Source of the DNA: an uncultured Clostridia bacterium
GTDB taxonomy: Bacteria; Bacillota; Clostridia; TANB77; CAG-508
Direction: 5' to 3'
Assembly (NCBI GenBank): GCA_947630235.1
Contig: CANRGN010000009.1
Location: 1-64,000, forward strand
Length of the DNA stretch: 64,000 nucleotides
The translations under genes were made by a program, and so were the position numbers. The notes under the pieces were generated by a model. That model ran no database searches, was not told the origin of the DNA, and saw only the letters and a program-made list of their open reading frames with translations. The stretch's first letter is position 1. The number at the start of each line of letters is the position of its first letter. Below are positions 48,901 through 57,709 of the stretch, piece by piece.

Positions 48901-49684
48901 AATTGCTTCAGGAACACTTAATTTAGGAGAAAACGATGGTGGTTACCCAGATATAGAAGTACCATCTATAACAGGTAGTACATATGGAGTTAAGAACGAT
49001 GGAGGACAATTTAATTTTTATGATGGTATTTTAACAGGTAGTATATATGCAACAAGCGGAACAGTAACTAAAATCCCAGAAATGTTCAAAATAATATATT
49101 CAAATAATGGAACTGTAGCAGTTCTAGGAATCGAAGCAACGTTTGAACAAGTAGCAACTGTTAATAATGTATTCTACAATGATTTAGAAAGTGCAATAAA
49201 ATCAGCAGTTAATTTAGATGGTACAGTAAAGATATGCAAAGATATAACAACAGCAAGTGAAATTACAATACCAGAAGGAAAATCAGTTACAATAGATTTG
49301 AATGGATATTCAATTAATGGATATACAGAATCTAAAGCATTATTTACAAATAATGGAACATTGAAAATAGATGATTATACAAATGAAGGACAAAATCAAA
49401 GTACAATTAGAAATTATACAGGAATAGCTATTGAAAACAATGGAACATTAATAATAGGAACAGATAATGATAAAGTATATACAAATACGCCAAAGATAAT
49501 TGGTAAAACAACAGCAATTGATAATAATGGGCAACTAGAATTCTTCGATGGAGAAATAGGTATAACAGAAGAAGGAACTATAGTAACAGGGGATACAGAT
49601 ATATTAGTACCAAAAGGATATATAATATCAAAATCAAATAATAACTATATATTATTAGAAAATATTGAATCCCTAAGTAATTAG
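39983..49684 (+). CDS. giant cohesin-dockerin-beta-helix surface protein (main frame)
   Basis: 3233 codons from the first ATG in this frame, but the frame is open from about 39839, so the intact protein would be about 3359 residues starting at 39604. In order: the end of a cohesin-like domain; Pro/Glu repeats (NTPETPVDPENP, nt 40150-40610); SIKTGDSILFF plus TM (about residue 217-245); a second hydrophobic signal-like segment (about 266-300); a dockerin (LGDINGDGESDHIDL...ADMNIDKVINQEDV, about 376-442); an Ig/MucBP-like region; then about six modules to the end. Each module begins with a strand block containing a DLNGH or DLNGY motif, runs through parallel beta-helix repeats (INISGGTI, GTVTIEAG) and closes with FNFYDG. 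It is probably a cell-surface or cell-cell scaffold. No enzyme motif is seen. Confidence 0.8.
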   Translation: MEQGITENQNILELTLKLKDNIKPQITEVTFTNLRSSEGEVSVDEDDRKAIIEIYEEPENPEPSEEPDNPNTPETPVDPENPNTPETPVDPENPNTSETPETPVEPEKPNTPEIPETPVDSEKPNTPETPETPLEPEKPNMPETPETPVDPEKPNMQENPEIPAELEKPVEQEKTNMSEIPVVLENSNTQKDPEISAVTENLNMPQEPEEPKFDSIFSIKTGDSILFFSKILVIFTILLNVFVVLKNKDFRENEELNNCLKVTRRKKSIKSGIIFVISVIVIGLVMLGVTSFAHSSEITDLIDKLDYKEQWLNSEKYLVTDESISRIAPLTDIQDITDKFNKEIEIYEKNSNEKVIDGLVKSGMVISDQDNAYDVSVLGDINGDGESDHIDLTNTIRNIVDYEKYEFNNIEKLSADMNIDKVINQEDVNIFIKYILYEELDIPEFNHVKEPKIEVVGGTFFDKIDAYEDTIQVKITEQDENVTKTKYKIEGTEDKKYTEIESGKIIELPNNGVYKISAYSYGESGNRSEIPYEIMVKRNPNNKYKIIIRTEKEDGTYEETVEEKEGRIGNTVTIDNEIPDGYEIDEAESTLTGEILEDDILELIVTYDKIIDPSTPITKPTIEHTPTEWTNQDVTVTIISPEPKYSIEYRINEDKDWKEYKDKFTISENCEIHARLVRKTNKSEEVDHDIDNIDKISPKFENKTISAVKEEKNDQSIIKIEATDKLSGIVEYGIIKEGYAEPQKYTCESTLDTKLTFSEIYENGTYKMYLKDLAGNISEDTVEITNIKGFNVAKIVEAPEGFEYLIGEEYETLELALKASDSAAQIGNVKIEIIHNIYNEANTIQSGRDYTINLNSYYVKNQEAKPTFTVDGDLRIVDKNKLKKGTVASPFGIGIYISKEGELTLGEDDEGSPSIFSPIVEGLTYGIQKEIDYNAEKVYDELTEQYYFPEGVFNFYDGKIIGGEGAFLAQRINDTPTLYDPTVITNEETKKEESTLAIVSGIEAVIGKKRYMLLEDAIEDANNVIGDSNTQVEISIEKDLAKDTEHKVVVDNTKNIKLDLNGHTFTTTANDYVLENYGKLEIYDSSASNVDYLYSIKASSANIIIGKSSGTNITYSKDVNFEFTIEEEEKYELYIEGEYMNRFCNVYLDEENIYNLVNHSSTSEATIQLDKLSPGKHKIRLYSGQNYGPDYYTFSIRTSKKGVGIITGSTNTAILNGISSETTQEVDLTKSNVEGELTISSGIYECTKQGTSSVDGYTSAIQNEGKLYINGGSIKATKDYSAGIYNGKSNTLAYVEMNGGKIDTYYHSVLNKGQSKIKEGNLYSSNYACVWSDGILNVLGNDVNISGYTGVSTNNSGNTIIDAGTIYGKNYGLYNDSDNSKITINGGNVSAGSYAIYNYKLGTINIENVIITSASYGVFNNGKGTIKINNIEITSVNSSGVPNVSYGLNNENDGKIIFNNGNIYVKNYSLRNYKSGTIEINGGKLKTYSEDYSTVINSNSGSSSKGIIVMAGGTITGPSNAIYNQNKGNVTITGGILETTSENTALANSGDKDSKITLGLKDDNISTEYPIIKSAGSKAVTNELGTFNFYDGKLIGKENSVIYGMVTEIPEQSELVKEIKEDELQYVTLGIPTYFVAKISESENPDVSMLDQSYYKKENGYYHFITLDSAIKACRKTNKSTIELIDSPWVYRAITIDENQEITIKFNEKTMYLFNQLNFENKGNINFINENVQNVSEEEIKYGNISANGGLLLKNNENAQMSLDNISISYLSSVGTSSNLRKLIENYGILNIKNSKYYAYSNSKYMYVYDIYNEQSGTLNIDNINISGNGYYPIVNLGKDKIEGENTTYSAVIKNSNISYNGNVYGVLNNQDGTMIIENSTISSYYESHNDSSGKMIIRNSTISISSYSLKNVSTGFIEIDNSTITCQTSNQSSGKILIKGEKSNLKSINNSKVDGTVEMQAGKVNNNGTGIDNYGKLIISGGEVIGQSNNSTYGIQNRSNGVVTIKGEETKITGSGYGIYNQGTVTVESGIIKGNGNSGIYSTNLLTLGIKDGAINYNVLVYGKTNGVYNTGTFNFYDGILEGNVKESITGKIPSETEEDCIRVIHKGECEFDDKTENKYNVGSGREISTLEQVNVAYVESNQKNYGSLEKALADTQETDTIKIIHDVSINGIVPSLEIANGKNITLDLNGYNIVAGNNKTIVNNGTLKITDSKSHTDEGGNLIEGTFVNGGNIILENNGEATIEHGSYELTIGGSSSDYYSIFTNTGSLEISTNGTFKTNGTYSRVLYNTTGSATIKNGILESIQNYSSAIWNETGTVTIEAGTINGNEHSVFNTGNGKININNGTINNNVYNKLDGTIDISGGNINNYLYNAGTGTINISGGIINYTNTDSAVQNNSSGTINITGGTIKGSNTGIKNNSTGQVNIDGTNLSEQNRIEIIGKNRTDSDSYGINNASTGIINIKGYVSITSSTGSSRNANGINNASTGTINIGDSENITNNVKIESSKYGLSNYTGKHGTINYYGGIIKAPTAVNGYIDKIPEKYDIVKIIDDLNNQVYQIGKMEDVVSVGETKYNTLEDAISSNNSGTITLLKDIVIATSEIQTISDGKNLDLDLNGHSIELHIWNTFLTNYGGLKILDSSELKEGKIYGFGKTTIRNEGNFEMKEGAITIEHNYGDEIIYNTGNGQVKVSGGKLCTISHIEASLAYIIYSDNASTITVTGGTFDFYGIHYYTWQSQYIYGIYTKNPGTVVEISGGIFNSAKKSSRAQSYESAPSTYCIYMSEGGTVNLSGNMVSNNSYGVYMKKSGAVNIDENVNLNNSSYSIYVNNSEVNISIDGGTTKNIQGTSSSTVSLKGGSVIGTVSSCGMVDVYEEVNFNVSGTAISSCINVNIHEGATVTATEKAIYSYNKMEVNIERGIINGDVEIRNGILNMSSGSITGKNYGIRMENSSQSVTTNITGGTITATAGPGILIASGTLNLGENDGGYPDIEVPSITGSTYGVKNDGGQFNFYDGILTGSIYATSGTVTKIPEMFKIIYSNNGTVAVLGIEATFEQVATVNNVFYNDLESAIKSAVNLDGTVKICKDITTASEITIPEGKSVTIDLNGYSINGYTESKALFTNNGTLKIDDYTNEGQNQSTIRNYTGIAIENNGTLIIGTDNDKVYTNTPKIIGKTTAIDNNGQLEFFDGEIGITEEGTIVTGDTDILVPKGYIISKSNNNYILLENIESLSN

Positions 49685-49699
49685 CTAAAAATTTTAATT

Positions 49700-49853
49700 T
49701 TGTAATTAAAAAGATATTAAAAAAATATATTTAATCTTTATTTTTAAATACGATTTTTCCGTAATAAATTAAATAAAAATAGCTGTAATATACTATTTTA
49801 GCATATTGCTTTTAATAATAAGTATATAGATAATAAAATTAAATATTATTTTA
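49700..49853 (+). promoter_or_regulatory. shared upstream control element, copy 2
   Basis: The counterpart of 39306-39470, directly upstream of the gene at 49866. Blocks ATTTTTCCGTAATAA, TGTAATATACTATTTTAG and AATAATAAGTATATAGATAAT are conserved, with diverged spacers. It suggests the two surface transcription units are co-regulated. Confidence 0.65.
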
Positions 49854-49865
49854 AGGGAGGTAAAA

Positions 49866-51422
49866 ATGGAAAAAGGAAGAGCAAATCGAAAACATTCCAA
49901 GTTATTGGCTATAATAATGTTTTTGATTGTATTGATTATAGCAACAATTATTTGGCTGATTTATGATTATACGAAAATTGTAAATTATTCAGAAGTTGCT
50001 AAATCAAAATTATCAACGCTCATAGGAATTTCTGATAATAACACTTTAATTAAAGGCAAAGTAATTGCAAAATATGTAGACAAAGATGGTAACGAGCTTG
50101 CTCCTAGTGAAGAGGTTGAAGGAAAAGTTGGAGATGAATATCGATTAGAAAGAAAAGATATATATGGATATACAACTTTAGGAGAAGAGCCTGTTAATAA
50201 AACAGGAAATTTTGAAAAAGAAGCTGCAGAAGTAGTTTTTGTTTATAAAAGTGAAAAAGAAAATGTTGATATTCTTGAAGAGAATAATGTAATAACAGTT
50301 AAAATGAAAAACGCAAAACAACCTAAAGAGTATAATTTAAAAATTGTAACAGAAGATGAAAAAGGAAATTTAGTAAAAGGTGTTGATTATACAGTTACAC
50401 AATCTCCAGATAGAAATTTAAGAAGTGGAACTGTTAATGGAAAAAGTTTTGTTGTGGGAACTTTAACCATAAATGAAGAAGGAAAAAATATATATTCAAT
50501 TTTAGAAGATGCTGGAGCATATTATGAAACATTAGTAGATGGTTCAATAGATTTTTCGATTAATAAAACATGGAACGACAATAAAAAAGAATTTGAGATA
50601 ACATTAGATTGTGAAGAGAAATACGAAGGTGTAAGTTTTGAACTTAAAGAAAAAGAAATAATTGTAAAAATAGTAAATAAAAAATTGGAAATACCAGAAA
50701 TACCAAACGGACCAGATGAACCAGATACACCAGACGAGCCAGATGAGCCAAATACACCAGATGAACCAAATACACCGGATGAGCCAAATGTACCAGATGA
50801 ACCAAATACTCCAAATGAGCCAGAAGATTTAAAATTTTTTGATTTATCAATAACAAAATACATAAGCAATATAAAAATAGAAAATAGAAAAGGAACTACA
50901 GAAATAAAAAGAGGATATGAAGACAAAGACAAAATAGTAAAATTAGAAATAGCATCAAAAGAAATAGCAAAAACAACATTAACAATAAAATATAAAGTAT
51001 TAATCGAAAATAAAGGAAACGTTCCTGGATATGCAACCGAAATTTCAGATTACATTCCAAAAGACTTAAGATATATTGATGATGGAAATTGGGAATTAAA
51101 TGATAGAAAATTAAGATGTACAGTATTAAAAGATAAATTATTAAATCCAGGAGAAAAACAAGAATTAGAAGTAAGCTTTGAATGGATATTAGATGAAAGT
51201 TCATCAGGTTCGAGAAAAAATGAAGTTGAGATTACAGAATATAATAATGATTTAGGATTAAAAGATCTAACACCAGATAATGTAGGATCAGCAGAAATGG
51301 TAATTGCAATAAAAACAGGTAAAGAACAGATATCAATACTTGCAATTTTGACTACATTAGTAATAATAACAATAGTAGTTTATGCAGAAAAGAGAAGAGT
51401 TGAAAAAGAGGAGGTGAAATAG
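49866..51422 (+). CDS. MucBP / DUF11-like surface protein with IKTG sorting-like end
   Basis: 518 residues. An N-terminal membrane anchor or signal (about 14-34); a MucBP-like domain (VIAKYVDKDGNELAPSEEV, about 63-130); a beta domain; a Pro-rich linker (TPDEPNTPDEPN, about 278-320); a DUF11/conserved-repeat-like beta domain (VLIENKGNVPGYATEISDYI, about 345-468); then AIKTGKEQ, a TM and EKRRVEKEEVK. The C-terminal layout is like a sortase signal, but the motif is IKTGK rather than LPxTG. AAGGGAGG precedes the start. It is translationally coupled to the next gene (stop and start overlap in TAGTG). Confidence 0.75.
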   Translation: MEKGRANRKHSKLLAIIMFLIVLIIATIIWLIYDYTKIVNYSEVAKSKLSTLIGISDNNTLIKGKVIAKYVDKDGNELAPSEEVEGKVGDEYRLERKDIYGYTTLGEEPVNKTGNFEKEAAEVVFVYKSEKENVDILEENNVITVKMKNAKQPKEYNLKIVTEDEKGNLVKGVDYTVTQSPDRNLRSGTVNGKSFVVGTLTINEEGKNIYSILEDAGAYYETLVDGSIDFSINKTWNDNKKEFEITLDCEEKYEGVSFELKEKEIIVKIVNKKLEIPEIPNGPDEPDTPDEPDEPNTPDEPNTPDEPNVPDEPNTPNEPEDLKFFDLSITKYISNIKIENRKGTTEIKRGYEDKDKIVKLEIASKEIAKTTLTIKYKVLIENKGNVPGYATEISDYIPKDLRYIDDGNWELNDRKLRCTVLKDKLLNPGEKQELEVSFEWILDESSSGSRKNEVEITEYNNDLGLKDLTPDNVGSAEMVIAIKTGKEQISILAILTTLVIITIVVYAEKRRVEKEEVK

Positions 51423-54400
51423 TGAATTCTAAAATCAAAAAATTATTGTTTATCAAGATAATTTGTATTATTTGTTTAATATTACCTAATAATGTTAAAG
51501 CAGATGATGAAATTGATAAATCTAAAGTACCAGTAAATTATACTATAAAAATAGATAAAATAGATACTGATACACAAGAGTTATTGCAAGGAGCTGTTTT
51601 TGAATTAAAAGATATAAACGGAAATGTAATAAGAACAGCTACTACAGATAATACTGGAAAATTAACCTTTGATCAAATAACAACTCTAGGTGAAGGTACA
51701 GATATTTATTATATAGAAGAAAAACATACGCCATCAGGATATACATTAACTGAACAAGAATCTATAGAAGTAAATATTACAAAACTTATTGAAGAAAATG
51801 GTACATATAAATTAAATGTTGAATGTGAAACATTAAATTATTCTTTTGATATATCAAGATATAATTTTATTCCAGTTGCAACAGCAGAAGCATTACAAAA
51901 GATTGGAACAGATGAAGAAATAGAATATGAAGGTATAAAATATACTTATTCAGCGAATGCAAATTATAAATTAGTAGCAGATATAGATTTAGGTGAAATA
52001 AATTGGGAACCAATAAACAAAAAGATAACTGGTATATTTGATGGTGATGGACATTCAATAAAAAATTTAAAAATATTTCCTAAAAATAATGGACAATTTG
52101 AATATTCAGAAATAGGATTATTTAGATATTTTTCAGGAATAGTTCAGAATTTAAATTTAGAGAAAGTAAATATTGCTGTTACTAATATTGATTTAGATTC
52201 TAATACTAAAGAACCTAAAATTTCACTATCAAAAAAGATAGGTGTAGGTGGATTTGCAGGTTTCATGGAAAAAGGTATAATAAAAAATTGTAAAATAGAC
52301 GGAAATATAGTTTCTAACTATAACAATGTAGGTGGATTTGTAGGACATAGTGCAGAAAAAAATATAATAAAATTTCAAAATTGTACAAGTTCTATAAACT
52401 TAATTTCAGCAAAAAAAAATGGCATAGAAGTATATAATGCTGGAGGAATGATAGGATGTGCAATAGGTTCAGTAAGTTTTGAGGATTGTACTTTTGATGG
52501 ATCTATTACTGGGGATGGAAACAATATAGGTGGTTTAGCAGGATTTGTTGAATCTACAGGATATGATGAATATTCAGTAAAAGCTGGTTATTCAGAGAGT
52601 AATAATGTAATATCTTTAGTTATTGGAAATTCAAAAATTTCAGGAAAATATGATTTAGTGTTAGAAAATCAAGATATTAAAGATCTAGGTCTACTTTCTG
52701 GAGCAAAATATTCTGTATATGATGCATATTTAAAAGTTATTCCAGAATTTGAGAATATCGAAATAAAAGATGGAAAATTACATATAGCAACAGTAGATAT
52801 AAAAGAATTTGGTACAGATATATATTACATTAAAGAGATAGAATCAGCACCAGGGTATGCAAGAATGAAAAGCTACATAAAAGTAATGGTAAAAAGATAT
52901 TGGGATAGAGAAACCAATTCGTTTAAAGTAAGTGTTGATGTAGAAAGCATAGGAGATGACAAACTAGAAGATGAATCAAAAACAGGAAATACTTATGAAA
53001 AAGTTGATAGCTTAACAGGGCAAACATCAACAAATGTAGATTTTGAGAATGTTGGATGGAACAATGCTAAAGCTTTATTTGAAAATTGTATAAATAATGG
53101 AAATATTCAAGGAAATAGAGATATAGGTGGTTTGCTAGGTACATCATATTGTAAGGTAGAAATGAAAGATTGCAAAAACTATGCAGAAGTTAAAGCTCAA
53201 GGCTCTGGAAAAGCAGCGGGATTAATAGCAAAAATCGAAAAACAAACTGAAATGTTCTTAGTAAAAATAGAAAATTGTTATAATGAAGGAAATATAACAA
53301 GTAGTTCACCAGGATTAGATTGTGCTTCAGGTATTTTGGGTCAAGTAATTGCAGATATTGAAATAAATAATTGTATGAATAAAGGAGAAATAACATTATC
53401 TCATAATGGTGCAATATCTGGTATCTTGGCTGATTTTAATGGAAATGCGGAAATTTTTAATTGTGTAAATGAAGGAGATCTATTAATGGTATCAAGTGAT
53501 CCAAGTGGTGTTAATGGTGTTGTTGGTGGAATAATAGCAAAAAATCATGTTATGAATAATTCAAGTACTAACAAAACACAAAATAATTTACATATTGTTA
53601 ATTGTAAAAATACTGGAATAATTAAATCAGATACACATTGCGGTGGAATTATTGGTATGTCTGATGGAAATTTTGTAATAATAGAAAATTGTGAGAATAG
53701 TGATAATTATATAACTGGTTCAGCTAGTGATAGTGGTGGAATGATAGGATTTGCTAGTGTAAAAACTATTGAGATAACAAACTGTAAAACTAAAAACACA
53801 AATTTTTCACAAACTGTTGGTGGAAATAAAATTTATGGATTAACTGGTGGAATTATAGGCGATTTTACTAGACATAATGGTACTAATCTAGGAGATACAA
53901 TAGATAAATCATTAATCATATCAAAATGTGATGTAATAGGATGTATAATTGAATCAAAAAATAAAGAGACTGGAGGAATATTGGGAGGAGGAGATATAGG
54001 GAATAATTATAAAGATATTATAAAAATTAGTAATTGTAATGTTGAAGAATGTGAAATTAGAAATGTAGATATCACAAGGTCATATGGAGGAAGTGGAGGA
54101 ATAGTAGGTGCAACATATTATGCAGGAAGTATAGATATAAAAGATTGTAATGTTAAATCTTGTGATATATCAACATATATGGCTTCTGGATATCCAGGTA
54201 GTGATACAAATTGTGGCGGTGCTGTAGGAATTGCATATAACTCAAATAGTATAGATTTAGCAAATATTTTTGTTGAAGATTGTGATATATATAATAATGC
54301 ACCAAATGATGGGTGTGCAAATACTGCAGGAATTATTGCTGGATATGGAAATGGTTCATCAAATACTAATCCTATAAAAATAGATAATTGTGATGTAAAA

Positions 54401-57400
54401 AATAGTAATCTAACAGCATTTTCTGGAAATTTAGCTGGTACAATTGCAATGATTTATTATACAGAAGCAAAAATAACTAATTGTGATAATATAGGAAATA
54501 CTTTATATTCAACATCTATAACAAACTCTAATTCAAATACAGCTGGTATAGTAGCAATGACATTTAAAGATATAATTATAGAAAACTGTAATGTACAAGG
54601 TAATGAAGATAAAAAATCATCGATTTATGGTAGAGGAAGAAATGTAGCTGGTATACTTGGAGCTAATTTAAATAAAACTACAGTAAAAAATGTTAATGTT
54701 AGTAATATAAAAATAGAATCACAAAGTTCTGATTATGGTAATAATACTGGTGATACAGTGTCAGGTGTTATTGGATATAGTTCAAATACACCAATAATTG
54801 CTGATTGTATAGTAGATAATGCAGAAATTAAAGGAATGGTTGCTAATTCATCTGGTATAGTTGGATCTTCTACATCAGATAATAAAGATGCTTATTTTAA
54901 AAATATAACTATTAGTAATTCAAATATATCTAATGAAATGACTTATTTAAGAAATACAAGTAATTCTTCTACATCTGGAATTATGGGATATAACCCTAAT
55001 TCATCAAATGTAATGGAATATGAAAATTTAAAAGTAGAAAATTGTAATATTACAGGTTCAGGTGTAGTTACATCAGGAATGATTGCTGTAGGATATGGTG
55101 GAAATTTTGTAGGATGCGAAATAAAAGATACTACTATAAAGAAAAATCCAGGAAATTTATATAAAAGTTATCCTGCCACTTCATCAATAGCAGGAATGAT
55201 TTCTGCAAGTAATAATACAAAATTAAAATTTTCTGAATGTAAAATAGAAAATGTATCTATTAGTGGTGATTGTTATTCACAAGGAGGATTGGTTGGTGCA
55301 ACTGTAGGAATGGAAAAATTTGAAAATAATACTATAAATGGATTAACTATGGATTGTACATCTGAACTAAATACTAGTTCAAATGGTAGTATTGGTGGAA
55401 TGATAGGAGATTTAAATTCTAATGATACAATTTCATTTGATAATTGTTCAGTAAAAGATTTTACTGCTACTTCAGGAAGTAATCATATTGGTGGACTTAT
55501 AGGTACATCTTCAATGAAGATAAATTTTAACAATTGTAATACATATGATTTAGATTTAACGTTTACAAATACAGTAGGTGGTAGTAATAGATGTATAGGA
55601 GGGTTTATAGGAGTAGCATCAGAAAATATAGTTATAGAAAATTCTACATCAAGTAATTCTAAATTTAAAGCTTTAGAAGGAAGTAGGAGCTGTTCAGAAA
55701 TAGGATCTTTTATAGGAGCAGGAATAGGCTTAAGTGCTTGGAATAATAAAACTGATAAAGTTAATGTAAAATTAAATAAATGTACAATAGAAGAAAATAT
55801 TTTAGTAAATAAAACTTCAGGAGGAATGGCAGGAGGAGTTGTAGGATTTAACAATTCTAATCAAGAATCTAGCACGCGAAAAGAAAACTATGTAATAGTA
55901 GAAGGAGAAGATATAAATGTTTCTAATTGTAATATATCAGCAAAAGCAGGTGTTGGTGGGTTAATTGGTTATGGTGTTGAAAAATTAGATAATATAAATA
56001 TTGATGGATGTACAATTACAAATAATGCTAATAATTACAATGGAGCAGGAGGAATAATAGGATTTTCTTTATCAATTAATGACAATTCAATTAAAAATTC
56101 TCATGTAACCAATTCAACAATTACTTCTAATTCTTATGCAGGAGGAATAATAGGTTATACATCAGGAAAAATTGATAATTGTACTGTAACAAATACTCCA
56201 ATTACTTCTGATTCATCAAGTAATTGTGTTGGAGGAATAGCAGGATTTACTTATGATACAACCAGTTCTATAACAGGTTCAAATGTAACTGATTGTAATA
56301 TGTCATCAAAGCAGTATGCAGGAGGAATAGTAGGATTTTCAGAAGGAAAAATTCAAAATTGTAATGTAGAAGGTCATAAAAATTATATAAAATCTGATTC
56401 AAGTAATGGATCTGTTGGTGGAATAGTAGGACATAATAATTATGCAAGTGAACTTTCAGATTTAACTGTAACTGGTTATGAGATTTCAAATTTACAAAAT
56501 GGAAATTATAATCATGTAGGAGGAATAGTAGGATTTACTAGTGGAAATATAAATGATTGTAATGTATCAAATACATCTATTACTTCAAATTCTTCAGCTT
56601 GTTTAGGAGGAATAGTAGGTATGGATGTTTCTAGTTCAAGTAATTCAAATAGTTCAAGTAAAACTAGAACTATACAAAATTCTACTGTGTCAAATTGTGA
56701 GATAACTAATAACTTTGTAAATACAGATGGTAGTAGTGGTTATTATGTAGGTGGTATAGTAGGATTTACAGATGGAAACTTAAACAGTGATAAAGTTAGT
56801 GATGGTACAAAAATTTCTTTAGTTGGAGAAAATTCTGTAAATGCTATCGGTGGAATATTAGGAATGGAATCTAATTCAGCTGTAGAAATAAATGATTGCT
56901 CAGTAGATACAATAACAGTTAATGGAAAAAATGGATTTATAGGAGGAATAGTAGGAGAATCAAATAAAAAAATATATGATTGTGATGTAAGTAATTCAAC
57001 TATAAAATCTGAAGGAGAAAGCTCTAATGGATGTGGCGGTATAGTTGGATGTGGTTGCAATAGTACTTCAATAGGTGAATGTTCAATTAAAGATTCAACA
57101 GTAGAAGCTCATGATAAAGTAAATTCTGTATGTGGTGTAGGTGCCGAAACATCTGGTTGCACAGTAGAGCATGTAAAGGTTATAAAAGATGGAATCGAGG
57201 TTATCGAGCCACAAGAATCACAAGAGCCACAAGCAACATCACTTGAATTAGAACCACAAGATTCTCTTGAAATAATTGATGAAACTTTAAATTCAGAACC
57301 AATTCAAGAAACTGAAGAACTTGAAAAAGATGAGATTTTAAATCCAACATCAGAAGAAATACCAAATACAGATATTCAAGATTCAAAAGAAGAACTAGAA

Positions 57401-57709
57401 CAAAATAAAGATGAAATTTTAGAAACAGATGTTGATAAAGAAAATGAAGAAAATTCTCAATATGATAGTAACTTGAATTTAAATGACAATTTAAAAGATG
57501 AAGTTTTATATAATGATAATGAAACAGATAAAAAAGAAGAGGAAAGCAATTCTGAAGATGTGGTTGAACCTGAAACACCAGATATAAAAGAGCCAAACCA
57601 AAACGAAGAAAATGACTCACAAGTTGATGAAGAAAAAATTACAGAAAGTCAAGAGCCAGATTCAAAAACAACTTTACAACAAGATCAAATAGAAAATGAA
57701 AAAAATTAG
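51422..57709 (+). CDS. giant SpaA / GLUG-repeat surface protein
   Basis: 2095 codons, GTG start overlapping the previous stop, with GGAGGTG upstream. The signal peptide (about 1-27, LPNNVKADD) is followed by a SpaA-like domain (KIDKIDTDTQELLQGAVFEL, about 33-123) and a second SpaA-like part (about 406-493). From about 245 to 1910 run several dozen GLUG-type repeats (GGIVGFTSGNINDCNVSN), forming an elongated beta-solenoid. The tail (about 1915-2095) is acidic and Pro/Gln-rich, a possible spacer across the wall. The frame stops at 57709 in a run of seven A's, but the adjacent frame carries on with the same acidic composition to 57777, so the C-terminus looks clipped by a one-base slip. No anchor is visible in either frame. 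Confidence 0.85.
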   Translation: MNSKIKKLLFIKIICIICLILPNNVKADDEIDKSKVPVNYTIKIDKIDTDTQELLQGAVFELKDINGNVIRTATTDNTGKLTFDQITTLGEGTDIYYIEEKHTPSGYTLTEQESIEVNITKLIEENGTYKLNVECETLNYSFDISRYNFIPVATAEALQKIGTDEEIEYEGIKYTYSANANYKLVADIDLGEINWEPINKKITGIFDGDGHSIKNLKIFPKNNGQFEYSEIGLFRYFSGIVQNLNLEKVNIAVTNIDLDSNTKEPKISLSKKIGVGGFAGFMEKGIIKNCKIDGNIVSNYNNVGGFVGHSAEKNIIKFQNCTSSINLISAKKNGIEVYNAGGMIGCAIGSVSFEDCTFDGSITGDGNNIGGLAGFVESTGYDEYSVKAGYSESNNVISLVIGNSKISGKYDLVLENQDIKDLGLLSGAKYSVYDAYLKVIPEFENIEIKDGKLHIATVDIKEFGTDIYYIKEIESAPGYARMKSYIKVMVKRYWDRETNSFKVSVDVESIGDDKLEDESKTGNTYEKVDSLTGQTSTNVDFENVGWNNAKALFENCINNGNIQGNRDIGGLLGTSYCKVEMKDCKNYAEVKAQGSGKAAGLIAKIEKQTEMFLVKIENCYNEGNITSSSPGLDCASGILGQVIADIEINNCMNKGEITLSHNGAISGILADFNGNAEIFNCVNEGDLLMVSSDPSGVNGVVGGIIAKNHVMNNSSTNKTQNNLHIVNCKNTGIIKSDTHCGGIIGMSDGNFVIIENCENSDNYITGSASDSGGMIGFASVKTIEITNCKTKNTNFSQTVGGNKIYGLTGGIIGDFTRHNGTNLGDTIDKSLIISKCDVIGCIIESKNKETGGILGGGDIGNNYKDIIKISNCNVEECEIRNVDITRSYGGSGGIVGATYYAGSIDIKDCNVKSCDISTYMASGYPGSDTNCGGAVGIAYNSNSIDLANIFVEDCDIYNNAPNDGCANTAGIIAGYGNGSSNTNPIKIDNCDVKNSNLTAFSGNLAGTIAMIYYTEAKITNCDNIGNTLYSTSITNSNSNTAGIVAMTFKDIIIENCNVQGNEDKKSSIYGRGRNVAGILGANLNKTTVKNVNVSNIKIESQSSDYGNNTGDTVSGVIGYSSNTPIIADCIVDNAEIKGMVANSSGIVGSSTSDNKDAYFKNITISNSNISNEMTYLRNTSNSSTSGIMGYNPNSSNVMEYENLKVENCNITGSGVVTSGMIAVGYGGNFVGCEIKDTTIKKNPGNLYKSYPATSSIAGMISASNNTKLKFSECKIENVSISGDCYSQGGLVGATVGMEKFENNTINGLTMDCTSELNTSSNGSIGGMIGDLNSNDTISFDNCSVKDFTATSGSNHIGGLIGTSSMKINFNNCNTYDLDLTFTNTVGGSNRCIGGFIGVASENIVIENSTSSNSKFKALEGSRSCSEIGSFIGAGIGLSAWNNKTDKVNVKLNKCTIEENILVNKTSGGMAGGVVGFNNSNQESSTRKENYVIVEGEDINVSNCNISAKAGVGGLIGYGVEKLDNINIDGCTITNNANNYNGAGGIIGFSLSINDNSIKNSHVTNSTITSNSYAGGIIGYTSGKIDNCTVTNTPITSDSSSNCVGGIAGFTYDTTSSITGSNVTDCNMSSKQYAGGIVGFSEGKIQNCNVEGHKNYIKSDSSNGSVGGIVGHNNYASELSDLTVTGYEISNLQNGNYNHVGGIVGFTSGNINDCNVSNTSITSNSSACLGGIVGMDVSSSSNSNSSSKTRTIQNSTVSNCEITNNFVNTDGSSGYYVGGIVGFTDGNLNSDKVSDGTKISLVGENSVNAIGGILGMESNSAVEINDCSVDTITVNGKNGFIGGIVGESNKKIYDCDVSNSTIKSEGESSNGCGGIVGCGCNSTSIGECSIKDSTVEAHDKVNSVCGVGAETSGCTVEHVKVIKDGIEVIEPQESQEPQATSLELEPQDSLEIIDETLNSEPIQETEELEKDEILNPTSEEIPNTDIQDSKEELEQNKDEILETDVDKENEENSQYDSNLNLNDNLKDEVLYNDNETDKKEEESNSEDVVEPETPDIKEPNQNEENDSQVDEEKITESQEPDSKTTLQQDQIENEKN

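Noticed and set aside
50522-50932. Long minus-strand frame opposite the Pro-rich linker
   Set aside because: It mirrors the Pro/Asp/Glu codon repeats of the real plus-strand gene and has no ribosome site.
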